From Candidatus Krumholzibacteriia bacterium (GTDB lineage Bacteria > Krumholzibacteriota > Krumholzibacteriia > G020349025): a stretch of 64,000 bases of DNA. The notes beneath the pieces were generated by a model, which was not told where the DNA came from, made no database searches, and saw only the letters and a program-made list of their open reading frames with translations. This document shows positions 31,984-42,358 of this stretch, one piece after another. Position 1 is the first letter of the stretch. Every line of letters begins with the position of its first letter. The position numbers and the translations under genes are program-made. The DNA is taken from NCBI GenBank assembly GCA_035649275.1, contig DASRJW010000150.1, positions 1-64,000 of the forward strand, written 5' to 3'.

Positions 31984-33363
31984 TCAAGACGCTCCGGACT
32001 CGGACTCGTCGTCGGCCCAGCTCTCCAGCTTGCGATACAGCGTCTTGCGATCGAGACCGAGGATGCGGGCCGCCAGCGTCTTGTTGCCGCCCGCCGCTTC
32101 GAGGACGCGGCGGATGTAGCGCCGCTCGACCTGATCGAGCGGCACCAGCTCGGACGGATCGTCGCTGGCGAGGACGATCTGCGTCCGCCGGGAGTCCCGG
32201 ACCTTTTCGGGCAGATCGTCGAGAGTGATCTGCTCGAAGCGCGCCAGCGCCACGGCGCGCTCGATCGAGTTGCGCAGCTCGCGCACGTTCCCCGGCCAGG
32301 CATAGGCCAGCAACTTCTCCGCCGCGGCTCCCGACAAACCCGCGACACGCTTGCCGGCCTGGGCAGCGCAGTCCTCGAGGAAGCGCTGCGCCAGGAGCAG
32401 GATGTCGTTGCCGCGCAGGCGCAGCGGCGGCACCTCGATGGGGATGACGCTGATGCGGAAGAAGAGATCCTCGCGGAAGCGCTTCTCCTCCACCGCGGCT
32501 TCCAGGTCGATGTTCGTGGCGGCGATGAGACGCACGTCGATGGGGGTTTCGGTGTCGCCGCCGAGCGGACGGATCTTCCGTTCTTGGAGAGCGCGCAGCA
32601 GCTTGGGCTGCAGACCGACCGGCATGTCACCGATCTCGTCGAGGAAGAGCGTGCCGCCGTGGGCCTGCTGGAAGAGACCGGCGCGGGCGGTCCGGGCGTC
32701 GGTGAAGGCGCCGCGGGCATGGCCGAAGAGCTCGCTTTCCAGCAGGGTCTCGGGCATGGCGGCGCAGTTGACCGCGACGAAGGGCCCGGCGCTGCGCCGG
32801 CCGCGGCGGTGCAGCGCTTGCGCCACCAGCTCCTTGCCCGTGCCGCTCTCGCCAGTGATGAGCACCGAGGCGTCCGTCTCGGCGACGCGCTCGAGAAGGC
32901 CGTAGAGCTTGCGCATCGCCGGGCTCCCGCCTACGAGCTCGCCGAACAACTGCGACTCCCCCACCGCCCGCCGCAGGCGCTTGACCTCCTCGCGCAAGGC
33001 GCGGTGCTGCGCCGCCCGTTCCAGCGCCAGCACCAGCGCCTCGACCTCCACCGGCTTGGTGATGAAGTCGTAGGCACCGGCGCGGATGGCGGCGACGGCA
33101 CTCTCGAAGCTGCCGAAGGAAGTGATGACGATCACCGGCACGTCGGGTCGGTTGGCGGCGACCCGCGTGCACAGCTCGAGACCATTCGTGCCTTGCATCT
33201 TGATGTCCGTGAGCACCACGTCGAAGTCCTCGGCGGCGAGGAGTTCGAGAGCCGTGTCGGCGGAGAGGCGCCACAGCGCGGTGATGCCGCGGCGCCCGAG
33301 AGACTCCGCCAGCATCTCGCACATGTTCTGGTCGTCGTCGACGACGAGCACCCGACCGTTCAC
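31984..33363 (-). CDS. Sigma54-dependent NtrC-family response regulator
   Basis: A 459-residue transcriptional activator. The receiver (1-120) has phospho-acceptor Asp53 in VVLTDIKMQG. The AAA+ domain has Walker A GESGTGKE, Walker B GGTLFLDEIGD and the arginine-finger region RFREDLFFRI. The sigma54-contact loop reads GAFTDA instead of GAFTGA. A Fis-type helix-turn-helix ends the protein (RRYIRRVLEAAGGNKTLAARI then LDRKTLYRKL). The GTG at 33363 has GGAGG 6 bases upstream and overlaps the kinase stop as GTGA, so it is coupled to its kinase. The target promoters are not identified. Confidence 0.95.
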   Translation of the reverse strand: MNGRVLVVDDDQNMCEMLAESLGRRGITALWRLSADTALELLAAEDFDVVLTDIKMQGTNGLELCTRVAANRPDVPVIVITSFGSFESAVAAIRAGAYDFITKPVEVEALVLALERAAQHRALREEVKRLRRAVGESQLFGELVGGSPAMRKLYGLLERVAETDASVLITGESGTGKELVAQALHRRGRRSAGPFVAVNCAAMPETLLESELFGHARGAFTDARTARAGLFQQAHGGTLFLDEIGDMPVGLQPKLLRALQERKIRPLGGDTETPIDVRLIAATNIDLEAAVEEKRFREDLFFRISVIPIEVPPLRLRGNDILLLAQRFLEDCAAQAGKRVAGLSGAAAEKLLAYAWPGNVRELRNSIERAVALARFEQITLDDLPEKVRDSRRTQIVLASDDPSELVPLDQVERRYIRRVLEAAGGNKTLAARILGLDRKTLYRKLESWADDESESGAS

Positions 33364-34874
33364 GCCCGGCCTCCCCGGGCCAGAGCGGCCCCGGCGGCCG
33401 GCACCCCCATCTCCGGCGCTTCGCCTGGCAGGTGGATGCCGAAGCAGCTGCCCTTCCCACGGTGCGACTCGACGCTGATCCAGCCGCCATGGTCCCGCAC
33501 GATGCCGTAGGCCACCGCCAGACCCATTCCCGTGCCTTCCCCCACCTCCTTGGTGGTGAAGAAGGGGTCGAAGATGTGGGGCAGGTTTTCCGGCGCGATC
33601 CCGTCGCCTTCGTCGCGCACCGACAAGGTGAGATACTCGGCCACGGCGCCACCGACCTCCGCCGGCGGCTGCAGGCGTTCGCGCCCGAGTTGCACCTGCA
33701 CCACGCCACCGGCGCGCATCGACTGGAGCGCGTTCACGACCAGATTGGTGAGCACCTGCTCCATCTGCCCGCCGTCCACGAGCCCGACGAGCGGCCCCGC
33801 GTCCCCCTCGAGTCGTACCTCCACGCCACGCTTCTTGGCCAGCGGCGCGAGCAACGCCAGGGTCCGCTCGGCGAGGCGGCGGAGATCCTGGGGCGCGGCC
33901 TCCGGCGTGCGCCGGCGCGTCAGGTCGAGCAGCTGGCGGATGACGCCGGTGATGCGCTGCGCCTGTTCGAAGACGATGCGGGCGCCGTCGGCGGCCTCGG
34001 CGCCCGTCACCTCTCCGGTGGAGATCATCTTGGCGCGCTGCGACACCACGTTGAGCGGCGTCCCGAGCTCGTGCGCCACCCCGGCCGCGAGCTGTCCCAC
34101 CGTGGCCAGACGGTCGGCGTGACGCAGCTGCTCCAGCGCGGCGATGCGCGCCGCGGTTTCCGACACCAGCTGCTTGTGCGCTGCATCGAGGCGCTCGCAC
34201 ATCGCATCGAGCTCGCGGGCGAGCATGCCGATCTCGTCTCGCTGCCGCAGGGCGAGCGGCCCGGAAAGATCCCCGGCGCCGGCGCGCCGCGCCTTGTCCA
34301 CCAAGCCCTGGATCGGCCGTCCCACGAGCCAGGCGCCGAGCACGCCCGCCAGGAGGCTGAAGAGCGCCGCGAGAGTCGCCGTGGTGATGAGCCGGTGCAC
34401 CGCCAGCGAGCGGAGATAACGCTGCTTGGCCTGCAGTGGCTCCGAGACCTCCAGGGCACCACGGAGCTGGCCTTCCACCTGCACCGGGATATACGTGAAC
34501 AACCGGTCTCTCCCGTCCTCGGCGCGCAACGGGCGCGTCACCACCTCGTCCTTCCCCAAGCCGGCGAGCTCGGCTTGCGGCAGGCGCGGGGCGAAAGCAC
34601 TGCCCGCCGCTGCTTCCGGTTCGACCCAGCGGAAATGCAGCCTGGAGGCGCGGTCGTTGGCGTGCTGGACGAGCAGCAGGGCGCGCGACAATCCCTCCCG
34701 CTGCAGGACGTCGGCGAGGGCCGTGGCCAGAGCGCGGCCGGTGTCGCGCTCGTCCGTGCGCATGTCCGCTTCGAGGAGACGCGTCTCGCGCCAGATGCCC
34801 ACCCAGGCGTCGAGCGCCAGGACGACGCACATCGCCAGGACCAAGACCAGCGTCAGCTTGCTCGCGAGCTTCAT
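33360..34874 (-). CDS. Membrane sensor histidine kinase with HAMP
   Basis: A 504-residue kinase: N-terminal membrane helix (LTLVLVLAMCVVLALDAWV), a periplasmic sensor of about 135 residues, a second helix (LITTATLAALFSLLAGVLGAW), HAMP (about 185-240), HisKA with the phospho-His in GVAHELGTPLNVV, and HATPase (QVLTNLVVNALQSM, VRDEGDGIAPENL, GEGTGMGLAV). The ATG at 34874 has AAAGGG 4 bases upstream. It forms a two-component pair with the overlapping NtrC-type regulator. The signal is extracytoplasmic and unknown; the divergent peptidoglycan-binding protein hints at envelope stress, but weakly. Confidence 0.94.
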   Translation of the reverse strand: MKLASKLTLVLVLAMCVVLALDAWVGIWRETRLLEADMRTDERDTGRALATALADVLQREGLSRALLLVQHANDRASRLHFRWVEPEAAAGSAFAPRLPQAELAGLGKDEVVTRPLRAEDGRDRLFTYIPVQVEGQLRGALEVSEPLQAKQRYLRSLAVHRLITTATLAALFSLLAGVLGAWLVGRPIQGLVDKARRAGAGDLSGPLALRQRDEIGMLARELDAMCERLDAAHKQLVSETAARIAALEQLRHADRLATVGQLAAGVAHELGTPLNVVSQRAKMISTGEVTGAEAADGARIVFEQAQRITGVIRQLLDLTRRRTPEAAPQDLRRLAERTLALLAPLAKKRGVEVRLEGDAGPLVGLVDGGQMEQVLTNLVVNALQSMRAGGVVQVQLGRERLQPPAEVGGAVAEYLTLSVRDEGDGIAPENLPHIFDPFFTTKEVGEGTGMGLAVAYGIVRDHGGWISVESHRGKGSCFGIHLPGEAPEMGVPAAGAALARGGRA

Positions 34875-35266
34875 GGGTCCCTTTAGGGAGCGGCTCGGTC
34901 GACCCGAATTCTAGACGTTAGACCTGGTACGGACGCCCTCGCAAGTCGGTCCCAGGATGCCACGGCGTGGCGAATCTCCCCAGTGCGCGCCGGCGCGAGC
35001 CGCGCGCCGGATCGCGACGTGGCCGGCACGAGCGAGGCGAAAGTGGACACGCGCGCCGCGCGGCAAGGAAAGTCGCCACCAGGCCGGAAGTCGCGCACGG
35101 TGCGCACGTTACCGTCGAGGGCGCGGATTGGCGCGGAAGTCGCTCTTCGATCCTCTGTGTCGGGTCCGGCGGGGCTCCCCCGGGTTCACGCCACCCGCCC
35201 CGCCCTGGACCCGTACACAAGTCACCGAGGTGGCGCAGCGCCCGCCGCCCCAGGAGGTTGAGGCTC
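34875..35266. other. Divergent intergenic region, kinase and peptidoglycan-binding protein
   Basis: About 390 bases without a gene. The sequence is GC-rich with several short palindromes (for example CCCT-TT-AGGG at about 34885). I looked for a sigma54 -24/-12 element (GG-N10-GC) and found none with correct spacing. Confidence 0.45.
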
Positions 35267-35695
35267 ATGCGACCGCGCAACATTCTCATACTGTGCGTCG
35301 GCGTCCTGCTCGTGACGAGCGTGGCGCTGGCGGGAGGAACCACCCCGGCCACGGGCAAACGGCAGCCGGCCGTCGGCAGCGCCAACTCGGCGACGAGCGC
35401 CGCAAGCAAGACGAGCGCATCGAACAAGAAGGAGATGCATCACATGCAGCTGAACAAGGAGCAGACCCTCGCTTTGCAGAATGCCCTGGTGAAGAGCGGC
35501 GACTTCAAGGGCAAAGTGGATGGCGTCTTCGGCGAGAAGACCCGCGAAGCCCTACGCCATTATCAACACACCAATCAGCTGCCCGTCACCGGCCAACCGG
35601 ACGAGAAGACCATGGCGAAGCTGGGCATCCCGATCGCTGCTGCTCCGGCCAAGTCCGAGAAGAGCCCGACCGGGAGCTCCACGAGCCCCTACTGA
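35267..35695 (+). CDS. Small exported peptidoglycan-binding-domain protein
   Basis: A 142-residue exported protein. The ATG at 35267 has AGGAGG 9 bases upstream and opens a signal peptide (NILILCVGVLLVTSVALAGG). A Ser/Ala/Lys-rich linker leads to one PG_binding_1 domain (about 60-120: TLALQNALVKSGDFKGKVDG, then GEKTREALRHYQ and GQPDEKTMAKLGI). The end is a Ser/Pro-rich tail. No catalytic domain is present, so it probably only docks on the cell wall. The gene is monocistronic with a strong terminator. Confidence 0.9.
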   Translation: MRPRNILILCVGVLLVTSVALAGGTTPATGKRQPAVGSANSATSAASKTSASNKKEMHHMQLNKEQTLALQNALVKSGDFKGKVDGVFGEKTREALRHYQHTNQLPVTGQPDEKTMAKLGIPIAAAPAKSEKSPTGSSTSPY

Positions 35696-35780
35696 GAAAC
35701 ATCATCCGGTCGACGCCGAGGAGCCGTTCGTAGCGACCGCCCCACGCGGCGGCAGCACCTGGTCTCGAACGGCTCTGCTT

Positions 35781-35817
35781 CCGGGCCCGGCCCCCCACGG
35801 CCGGGCCCGGTTTATTC
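35781..35817 (+). terminator. Intrinsic terminator
   Basis: A perfect 12-base stem (35781-35792, CCGGGCCCGGCC, with 35799-35810), a 6-base loop and TTTATT after it. It lies 85 bases past the peptidoglycan-binding gene. Confidence 0.8.
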
Positions 35818-35946
35818 TGTCCTCGCCGCGCCTCTGCGGTCCGGCCCAACCATCCACCCTTGGTTGGGCCCCGCGGCATCGTCTACCATGGATGGTTTGA
35901 AGCGCTGCCCGGAGCCGCCGCCCGGGCCGTTCCCGCGAGGCCGTGA

Positions 35947-37293
35947 ATGAAGAACCGCGCCCCCCGGCTCACGGACGTCCAGTACGCCTGCAACTTCGCC
36001 GACATCCAGAAGCCCCTCACCTCGGCCCAGGCGTTCGTCGAATCCTCCCGCTGCCTCTTCTGCTTCGAGGCGCCGTGCATCACCGCCTGCCCGACGCACA
36101 TCGACGTCCCGAGCTTCATCCAGAAGATCCGCAACGAGAACGTCCGTGGCGCCGCCCGGGTCATCCTGGACGCGAATCCCTTGGGTGCGAGCTGCGCTCG
36201 GGTCTGTCCGGTGGAGGTGCTCTGCGAGGGCGCCTGCGTGCTGCACCACAATCTGGAGAAGCCCGTGGAGATCGGCCGCCTGCAGCGCTTCGCCACCGAT
36301 TGGTACTTCGAGCGCGGCATGCCGGCGCTGTTCCCGCTGCCGCCGGCCAACGGCCACCGCGTCGCCCTCGTCGGCGCCGGTCCCGCGTCTCTCGGCTGTG
36401 CCGCGGCGCTCCGCCGTCTGGGCTACGCCGCCGTGGTCTTCGACCGCAACCCCGAGCCGGGAGGCCTCAACACCTACGGCATCGCCCAATACAAGATGAC
36501 ACCCGAGGACAGCCTGCGGGAAATCGAGTTCGTCCGTTCCCTGGGGGCCGAATTCCGCTGCGGCGTGGAAGTGGGAACGCAGCTGACGCTCGACTCGCTG
36601 CGCCAGGATCACGACGCCGTCTTCCTCGGCATCGGTCTCGGGGGAACGCACCGTCTCGAAATCCCCGGTGCCGACAAGAACGGCGTCGTCGACGCTCTCC
36701 ATTTCATCCGCGACTACAAGACGCGGCCCTACGGTGATGTCCCCGTCGGCCGTCGCGTCGCTGTCATCGGCGGCGGCAACACCGCCATCGACGCGGCGAC
36801 GGCGGCGGTGCGCCTCGGCGCCGAGCGCACCTGGATCGTCTATCGGCGCAGCGAAGCCGAGATGCCCGCGTTTCACTACGAGATCGAGCTGGCGAAGCGA
36901 GACGGCGTCGTCTTCCAGTGGCTCGCCGCACCGAGCGAAATCCTGGGCGACGGCGGTGTGGCCGGCCTGCGCTGCCAGTGCATGCGCCTCGGGCCTCCCG
37001 ACGCCCGCGGCCGCGCCCGGCCCGAGCCCGTCCCGGGCAGCGACTTCGTTCTCGAGGTGGACATGGTGATCGCCGCCACCGGCCAGGAGAAGTTGGGCGA
37101 GTGGCTCGGGGCGATCCAGGGCCTCGCGCTCGATGGGGGTCGCGTGGTGGTGGACGCGGAGACGGGGATGACCTCCGTCCCCGGTCTCTTCGCCGGCGGC
37201 GATTGCGCCAACGGCGGCCTGGAGGTGGTGAACGCCGTCGCCGAGGGCACGCGCGCCGCCTTCGGCATCGACGCCTGGATGCGCTCCCGGTGA
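35947..37293 (+). CDS. preT: PreT-like dihydropyrimidine dehydrogenase / GltD-type NAD(P)H reductase
   Basis: A 448-residue flavoprotein with an N-terminal Fe-S domain carrying SSRCLFCFEAPCITACP and ASCARVCPVEVLCEGAC (two 4Fe-4S clusters), an FAD-binding motif (ALVGAGPASLGCAAAL), an NAD(P)H-binding motif (AVIGGGNTAIDAATAA) and the closing VPGLFAGGDCANGG. This arrangement is shared by PreT and the GltB partner GltD. Two points favour PreT: no gltB is present, and a PreA-like partner is encoded at 59880-61223. It would pass electrons from NAD(P)H to PreA for uracil or thymine reduction. The next gene overlaps its stop. Confidence 0.82.
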   Translation: MKNRAPRLTDVQYACNFADIQKPLTSAQAFVESSRCLFCFEAPCITACPTHIDVPSFIQKIRNENVRGAARVILDANPLGASCARVCPVEVLCEGACVLHHNLEKPVEIGRLQRFATDWYFERGMPALFPLPPANGHRVALVGAGPASLGCAAALRRLGYAAVVFDRNPEPGGLNTYGIAQYKMTPEDSLREIEFVRSLGAEFRCGVEVGTQLTLDSLRQDHDAVFLGIGLGGTHRLEIPGADKNGVVDALHFIRDYKTRPYGDVPVGRRVAVIGGGNTAIDAATAAVRLGAERTWIVYRRSEAEMPAFHYEIELAKRDGVVFQWLAAPSEILGDGGVAGLRCQCMRLGPPDARGRARPEPVPGSDFVLEVDMVIAATGQEKLGEWLGAIQGLALDGGRVVVDAETGMTSVPGLFAGGDCANGGLEVVNAVAEGTRAAFGIDAWMRSR

Positions 37294-38804
37294 GGAACGC
37301 GACGCGCCTCCCCTGGTGGATCGCCGGCGCCACCACGCTCTTCCATCTGCTCACCGCGGCACGCGGCGGTATCTTCCGCGACGAGCTCTACTACCTCGCT
37401 TGTTCCGAGCACCTCGGCCTCGGCTATGTCGACCAGCCGCCCCTCGTCGGTTATACCGCCTGGCTCGCCCGCCACCTCTTCGGCACATCCCTGCTGGGAC
37501 TGCGCTTCCTGCCCGCTCTCGCTGCCGGTGGCACCGTGGCTCTGACGGCAGGAATGGCGCGCCGGCTCGGTGGCGGCCGCTTCGCCGTGTCGCTGGCAGC
37601 CGTGCTCGCGGCGCTGGCTCCGGTGTACGTTTCGATCTTCAGCATTCTTTCCATGAATGCCTTCGACGTGCTCCTCTGGGCAGCAGCGTTCTTCCTCCTG
37701 CTCCGGATTCTCGAGGGTGGCGCGCCTCGCGACTGGCTGCTCTTCGGTCTTGTTGCCGGCCTCGGCCTCGAGAACAAGCTGAGCATGGGCTTCTTGGGCG
37801 CTGGCGTCGCCGCCGGATTGCTCCTCGCCCGCGAGTGGCAGCAGTTTCGCCGCCCCTGGCTCTGGCTCGGTGGCGCGCTCGCCCTTCTCCTCTTCTTGCC
37901 GCACTGCCTCTGGCAAGCAGTACACGGTTGGCCCGCCCACGAGTTCATGGCCCATGCCATGGGGAGCAAGAACGCGCCACTCTCGCTCTTCGACACCCTG
38001 CGCACCTGGACCCTGCAGATGAACCCGTCGGCCGTACCCATCGTGCTCGCCGGTCTCGTGTTCCTCCTCGTTCGACCGGCGGGGAAGCCGTACCGCGCCC
38101 TCGGCTGGGCGAGCCTCGTCATCACCGGCCTGCTTCTGTCGCAGCGGTCCAAGCCCTACTACCTCTCGCCCCTCTTCACGCTTCTCTTCGCCGCGGGCAG
38201 CGTCGTCGCCGGCCACGTCACCGCGCCTCGGCGCCTTGGTTGGATCCGCGCCGTTCTCCTCGTCGCCTGCACCGGCGTCGGCCTCGCGCTCACGCCCCGG
38301 GCCAAGCCGCTTCTCCCGACCGAAGCTTACCTGGCCTACGCTGCGCGCCTCGGTCTCTCGACGCCGGCGGAAGAGAACCACGAGATGGGCCGCTTGCCGC
38401 AGTTCTTCGCCGATCGCATCGGCTGGCGCGAGCTGGCCGAAACCGTGGCGCGAGTCGCCGACAGTCTCACGCCGGAAGAACGGCAAGGCCTCTGTGTCTT
38501 CGGCCAGAACTACGGCCAGGCGGGCGCCATCGATTTCTACGGCCCCAGCCTCGGCCTGCCGAAGGCGCTCTCGGGGCACAACAGCTACTTCTTGTGGGGA
38601 CCGCGCGGCTGCCGCGGTGATGTCGTCATCGTCATCGACGGCGACCTCGAGGATCTCCAGGAGGTGTTCGAGAGCGCCGAGCTCGCCACGACCTACACCT
38701 GCAGCGATTGCATGCCGTACGAGAACGACAAGCCCATCTGGATCGCCCGCCACCTGAAGCGACCCATGGAAAACCTCTGGCCCCAGGTGCGCCACTACAA
38801 CTGA
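37290..38804 (+). CDS. Glycosyltransferase, GT39/GT83 (PMT/ArnT-like) family
   Basis: A 504-residue integral membrane protein. An early loop carries GGIFRDELYYLACSEHLGLG and YVDQPPLVGY, the catalytic Asp-Glu and DQPPL signatures of lipid-linked-sugar transferases of the PMT_2 class. About ten hydrophobic helices follow, then a soluble C-terminal domain of about 130 residues. The GTG at 37290 overlaps the PreT stop as GTGA, so expression is coupled, although no functional link is obvious. It would glycosylate a protein or lipid on the outer face of the membrane; donor and acceptor are unknown. Confidence 0.87.
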   Translation: MRNATRLPWWIAGATTLFHLLTAARGGIFRDELYYLACSEHLGLGYVDQPPLVGYTAWLARHLFGTSLLGLRFLPALAAGGTVALTAGMARRLGGGRFAVSLAAVLAALAPVYVSIFSILSMNAFDVLLWAAAFFLLLRILEGGAPRDWLLFGLVAGLGLENKLSMGFLGAGVAAGLLLAREWQQFRRPWLWLGGALALLLFLPHCLWQAVHGWPAHEFMAHAMGSKNAPLSLFDTLRTWTLQMNPSAVPIVLAGLVFLLVRPAGKPYRALGWASLVITGLLLSQRSKPYYLSPLFTLLFAAGSVVAGHVTAPRRLGWIRAVLLVACTGVGLALTPRAKPLLPTEAYLAYAARLGLSTPAEENHEMGRLPQFFADRIGWRELAETVARVADSLTPEERQGLCVFGQNYGQAGAIDFYGPSLGLPKALSGHNSYFLWGPRGCRGDVVIVIDGDLEDLQEVFESAELATTYTCSDCMPYENDKPIWIARHLKRPMENLWPQVRHYN

Positions 38805-38922
38805 CCCCCTTGCCTTCACCGCGCCGAGACCGTAGCGTGGACCGCCGGTGTGCCGGCGCCGCGCCGGGCTGGCACCTTGGCTGTCTCCGGGACGTCCGGA
38901 TCCGAGTGCACGAGGACGGTCC

Positions 38923-39615
38923 ATGACATCGGCGCTCGACGCCTTGCGTTCCTCCATCGGCGCGAAGCTGGTGATGGCGGTCACCGGCATCGTTCTCCTT
39001 CTCTTCGTCATCGGTCACCTGCTCGGCAACCTCCAGGTCTTCCTCGGCCCGGAAGCCCTCAATCATTACGCCCGGAAACTGCACTCGGTGCCGCGCTTGC
39101 TCTGGATCTTGCGTCTCGGTCTCATCGCCTGCGTCCTCCTCCACATTCTCGCCGCCATCCGCGTCGCCATCCTCAACCGGACGGCGCGGCCGCAACGCTA
39201 TGTCAAGCTCCGGGCCCAGGCGGCGAGCTGGACGGCGCGGACGCTCCAGCTGAGCGGCGGAGCCATCGCCCTCTACGTCGTCTACCACCTGATGCACTTC
39301 ACCTTCCGCAACGTGCACACGCAGTACGTGCACGAGGTGGAAGGACACGTCGATGTCTACTCCATGGTGGTCGGCAGCTTCCAGCAACCCGGGATCGCTC
39401 TCGTCTACACACTTTCCATGGTGCTCTTGGGGCTGCACCTGAGCCACGGCATCGGCGGCTTCCTGCAGACCCTCGGCGTCGGCCATCCGCGCTACAGCAA
39501 GAACCTACGATGGTTGGGGCCGGTGCTGGCGACGTTGCTCACCCTGGGTTACATCTCGATTCCCGTCGCCGTGCTCCTCGGTCTCGTCGCCCCGCCAGCA
39601 GGAGGAGGGCCATGA
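38923..39615 (+). CDS. sdhC: Succinate dehydrogenase cytochrome b subunit
   Basis: A 230-residue single-chain membrane anchor with five hydrophobic helices, as in Bacillus- and Bacteroidetes-type complexes, so no SdhD is expected. His residues placed as heme ligands occur in [28 protein letters not shown] and [10 protein letters not shown], consistent with two hemes. The start at 38923 follows GAGG. sdhA begins inside its stop codon (ATGA). The three-gene order sdhC-sdhA-sdhB is complete. The complex links succinate oxidation or fumarate reduction to the quinone pool. Confidence 0.93.
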   Translation: MTSALDALRSSIGAKLVMAVTGIVLLLFVIGHLLGNLQVFLGPEALNHYARKLHSVPRLLWILRLGLIACVLLHILAAIRVAILNRTARPQRYVKLRAQAASWTARTLQLSGGAIALYVVYHLMHFTFRNVHTQYVHEVEGHVDVYSMVVGSFQQPGIALVYTLSMVLLGLHLSHGIGGFLQTLGVGHPRYSKNLRWLGPVLATLLTLGYISIPVAVLLGLVAPPAGGGP

Positions 39616-41546
39616 GCCCCACCACGGACACCAGGCTGCTCGAGTCACGCTGCCCCACCGGGCCGCTCGCCGAACGCTGGGACAAAGCGCGCTTCGAGAT
39701 GAAGCTCGTCAACCCGGCGAACAAGCGCAAGTTCAGCGTCATCGTCGTGGGGTCGGGCCTGGCGGGTGGGGCCGCAGCGGCGTCGCTCGCCGAGCTGGGC
39801 TACGAGGTCGACTGCTTCTGCTACCAGGACAGCGCCCGGCGCGCCCACAGCATCGCCGCCCAGGGCGGGATCAACGCGGCGAAGAACTACCAGAACGACG
39901 GCGACAGCGTGCTGCGCTTGTTCTACGACACGGTGAAGGGCGGCGACTTCCGCGCCCGCGAATCCAACGTCCACCGCCTGGCCCAGATCAGCACCAGCAT
40001 CATCGATCAGTGCGTCGCCCAGGGGGTGCCCTTCGCGCGGGAGTACGGCGGCCAGCTGGCGAATCGCTCCTTTGGCGGCGCCCAGGTATCGCGCACCTTC
40101 TATGCCCGGGGCCAGACCGGGCAGCAGCTACTCCTCGGCGCCTACCAGGCGCTGTCGCGGCAGGTGGGCGCCGGCAAGGTGCGCATGCACGCGCGCACTG
40201 AGATGCTCGACCTCGTCGTTGCCGACGGTCGCGCCGCCGGCATCGTCACCCGCGACCTCGTGAGTGGCGAGGTGAAGTCCTGGTCGGCACAGGCGGTGCT
40301 ACTGGCCACGGGGGGTTATGGCAACGTCTTCTATCTCTCGACCAATGCCAAGGGCTGCAACGTCACCGCCACCTTTCGCGCCTGGAAGCGTGGCGCTTTC
40401 TTCGCCAACCCCTGCTTCACGCAGATCCACCCGACCTGCATCCCCGTCGCCGGCGAGTACCAGTCGAAGCTCACCCTCATGTCCGAGTCACTGCGCAACG
40501 ACGGACGCATCTGGGTGCCGAAGCAGCAGGGCGATCGCCGTGCGGCAAGGGACATCCCGGAGGAAGAGCGCGACTACTACCTGGAGCGCCGCTACCCGAG
40601 CTTCGGCAACTTGTCCCCACGCGACATCGCCTCCCGCGCCGCCAAAGCGGTCTGCGATGCGGGGCGCGGTGTCGGCCCCTCGGGTCTCGGCGTCTACCTC
40701 GACTTCGCCGACGCCATCCGCCGGCTGGGCCGAGAGGTCATCGAGGAGCGCTACGGCAACCTCTTCCAGATGTACGAGCGCATCACCGGCGAAGACCCCT
40801 ACACCACGCCCATGCGCATCTTCCCGGCGGTGCACTACACCATGGGCGGCACCTGGGTGGACTACCACCTGATGAGCACGATCCCCGGTCTCTTCGTCCT
40901 CGGCGAGGCGAACTTCTCCGACCACGGCGCCAACCGGCTCGGTGCCAGCGCCCTCATGCAAGGACTGGCGGACGGCTACTTCATCATTCCCTCCACCCTG
41001 GGCCACTACTTCGCCACCACGGTGCCACCACGATGCGGCACCGACCACGCCGCCTTTCGCGCCGTGGAGAGCGAGGTGCAGGAGCGGACCCGCCGTCTCC
41101 TCGCCGTGCGCGGCAAACGCAGCGTCGACAGCTTCCACCGCGAGCTCGGACTCCTGCTCTGGGAGAAGTGCGGCATGGCCCGCAACGCCGACGGCCTGCG
41201 CCAGGCACTGCAGCGCCTGCCGGCGCTGCGCGAGGAGTTCTGGAGCGACGTCAACGTCCTCGGCAGCAACGAGGAATACAACATCTGTCTCGAGATGGCG
41301 GGCCGCGTCGCCGACTTCCTCGAGTTCGCCGAGCTGCTCTGCACCGACGCTCTGGAGCGCGAGGAATCCTGCGGGGGCCACTTCCGCGAGGAGTACCAGA
41401 CCGAGGAAGGCGAGGCCCGGCGCAACGACGCCAAGTTCTGCCACGTGAGCGCCTGGGAGTACACCGGTCCGGGGAAGGCGCCGAAGCTGCACAAGGAGCC
41501 GCTGGTCTTCGAGTTCGTGCACCCGACGCAGAGGAGCTACAAGTGA
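39612..41546 (+). CDS. sdhA: Succinate dehydrogenase flavoprotein subunit
   Basis: A 644-residue SdhA/FrdA. The FAD-binding N terminus reads [22 protein letters not shown]. The flavin-linking His is in [19 protein letters not shown]. The dicarboxylate site includes [10 protein letters not shown] and the catalytic Arg region around [10 protein letters not shown], and the capping-domain His/Arg around [18 protein letters not shown]. The start at 39612 has GGAGGAGG immediately upstream. sdhB starts one base before its stop ends (TGATG). Length is typical of the Bacillus-type enzyme. Confidence 0.96.
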   Translation: MSPTTDTRLLESRCPTGPLAERWDKARFEMKLVNPANKRKFSVIVVGSGLAGGAAAASLAELGYEVDCFCYQDSARRAHSIAAQGGINAAKNYQNDGDSVLRLFYDTVKGGDFRARESNVHRLAQISTSIIDQCVAQGVPFAREYGGQLANRSFGGAQVSRTFYARGQTGQQLLLGAYQALSRQVGAGKVRMHARTEMLDLVVADGRAAGIVTRDLVSGEVKSWSAQAVLLATGGYGNVFYLSTNAKGCNVTATFRAWKRGAFFANPCFTQIHPTCIPVAGEYQSKLTLMSESLRNDGRIWVPKQQGDRRAARDIPEEERDYYLERRYPSFGNLSPRDIASRAAKAVCDAGRGVGPSGLGVYLDFADAIRRLGREVIEERYGNLFQMYERITGEDPYTTPMRIFPAVHYTMGGTWVDYHLMSTIPGLFVLGEANFSDHGANRLGASALMQGLADGYFIIPSTLGHYFATTVPPRCGTDHAAFRAVESEVQERTRRLLAVRGKRSVDSFHRELGLLLWEKCGMARNADGLRQALQRLPALREEFWSDVNVLGSNEEYNICLEMAGRVADFLEFAELLCTDALEREESCGGHFREEYQTEEGEARRNDAKFCHVSAWEYTGPGKAPKLHKEPLVFEFVHPTQRSYK

Positions 41547-42349
41547 TGCGCCTCACGCTCCGCATCTGGCGCCAGAAGGATGCCCGCACCGCCGGCCGGC
41601 TGGTCCCCTACGAGCTCGATGAGGTGAGCCCCCACATGTCCTTCCTGGAAATGCTGGACGTGCTCAACGAGAAGCTCCTCCGGGGCGGCGAGGAGCCCAT
41701 CGCCTTCGACCACGATTGCCGCGAAGGCATTTGCGGCACCTGCTCGCTCGTCATCGACGGCGTCCCCCACGGTCCGGAACGCGCCACCACCACCTGTCAG
41801 CTGCACATGCGCAAGTTCCGCGACGGCCAGACCATCACGGTCGAGCCCTTCCGCGCCCGCGCCTTCCCGGTCATCCGGGATCTCGTCGTCGACCGCTCGG
41901 CGTTCGACCGGGTCATCCAGGCGGGCGGCTTCGTCGCCGTCAACACCGGCAGCGCCCCCGAGGGCAACGCCATCCCGGTGCCCAAGCACGAGGCCGAGAT
42001 CGCCATGGACGCGGCGGCGTGCATCGGCTGCGGCGCCTGCGTCGCTGCCTGCCCGAACGCCTCCGCCATGCTCTTCGTCGCCGCCAAGGTCGCGCACCTG
42101 GCGCACTTGCCGCAGGGGCAGCCGGAGCGCAACGAGCGCGTGCGCGCCATGGTGCAGGCCATGGACGCCGAGCGCTTCGGCTTCTGCTCGCACCAGTTCG
42201 AATGCGAGGCGGTCTGCCCGAAGGAGATCAGCGGCCGCTTCATCGGGGAGCTCAACCGCGAGTACACTCGAGCGGTGCTGCGGCAGCAGGAGGAGGCGCC
42301 GCGCCTACCCGCTGCAGGCCGCGCCGGCATGAGTGGCGGCGCTGGCTGA
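41546..42349 (+). CDS. sdhB: Succinate dehydrogenase iron-sulfur subunit
   Basis: A 267-residue iron-sulfur protein. The 2Fe-2S ligands are in CREGICGTC plus the later Cys of TTTCQLHM. The 4Fe-4S site is [12 protein letters not shown] and the 3Fe-4S site is in QFECEAVCP with the preceding Cys. The C-terminal tail (Ala/Gly/Pro-rich, after about residue 245) is longer than usual. The start overlaps the sdhA stop by one base, so stoichiometric translation is likely. Confidence 0.95.
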   Translation: MRLTLRIWRQKDARTAGRLVPYELDEVSPHMSFLEMLDVLNEKLLRGGEEPIAFDHDCREGICGTCSLVIDGVPHGPERATTTCQLHMRKFRDGQTITVEPFRARAFPVIRDLVVDRSAFDRVIQAGGFVAVNTGSAPEGNAIPVPKHEAEIAMDAAACIGCGACVAACPNASAMLFVAAKVAHLAHLPQGQPERNERVRAMVQAMDAERFGFCSHQFECEAVCPKEISGRFIGELNREYTRAVLRQQEEAPRLPAAGRAGMSGGAG

Positions 42350-42358
42350 CGAGCCGCC

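Noticed and set aside
31984-34830. Single 948-residue regulator fusion
   Set aside because: The part upstream of 33363 is the histidine kinase in another frame. GGAGG and a GTG mark the true regulator start at 33363.
34875-35266. Sigma54 promoter for the peptidoglycan-binding gene
   Set aside because: CTGGTACGGAC looks like a -24 half, but the following GC is 13 rather than 10 bases away.
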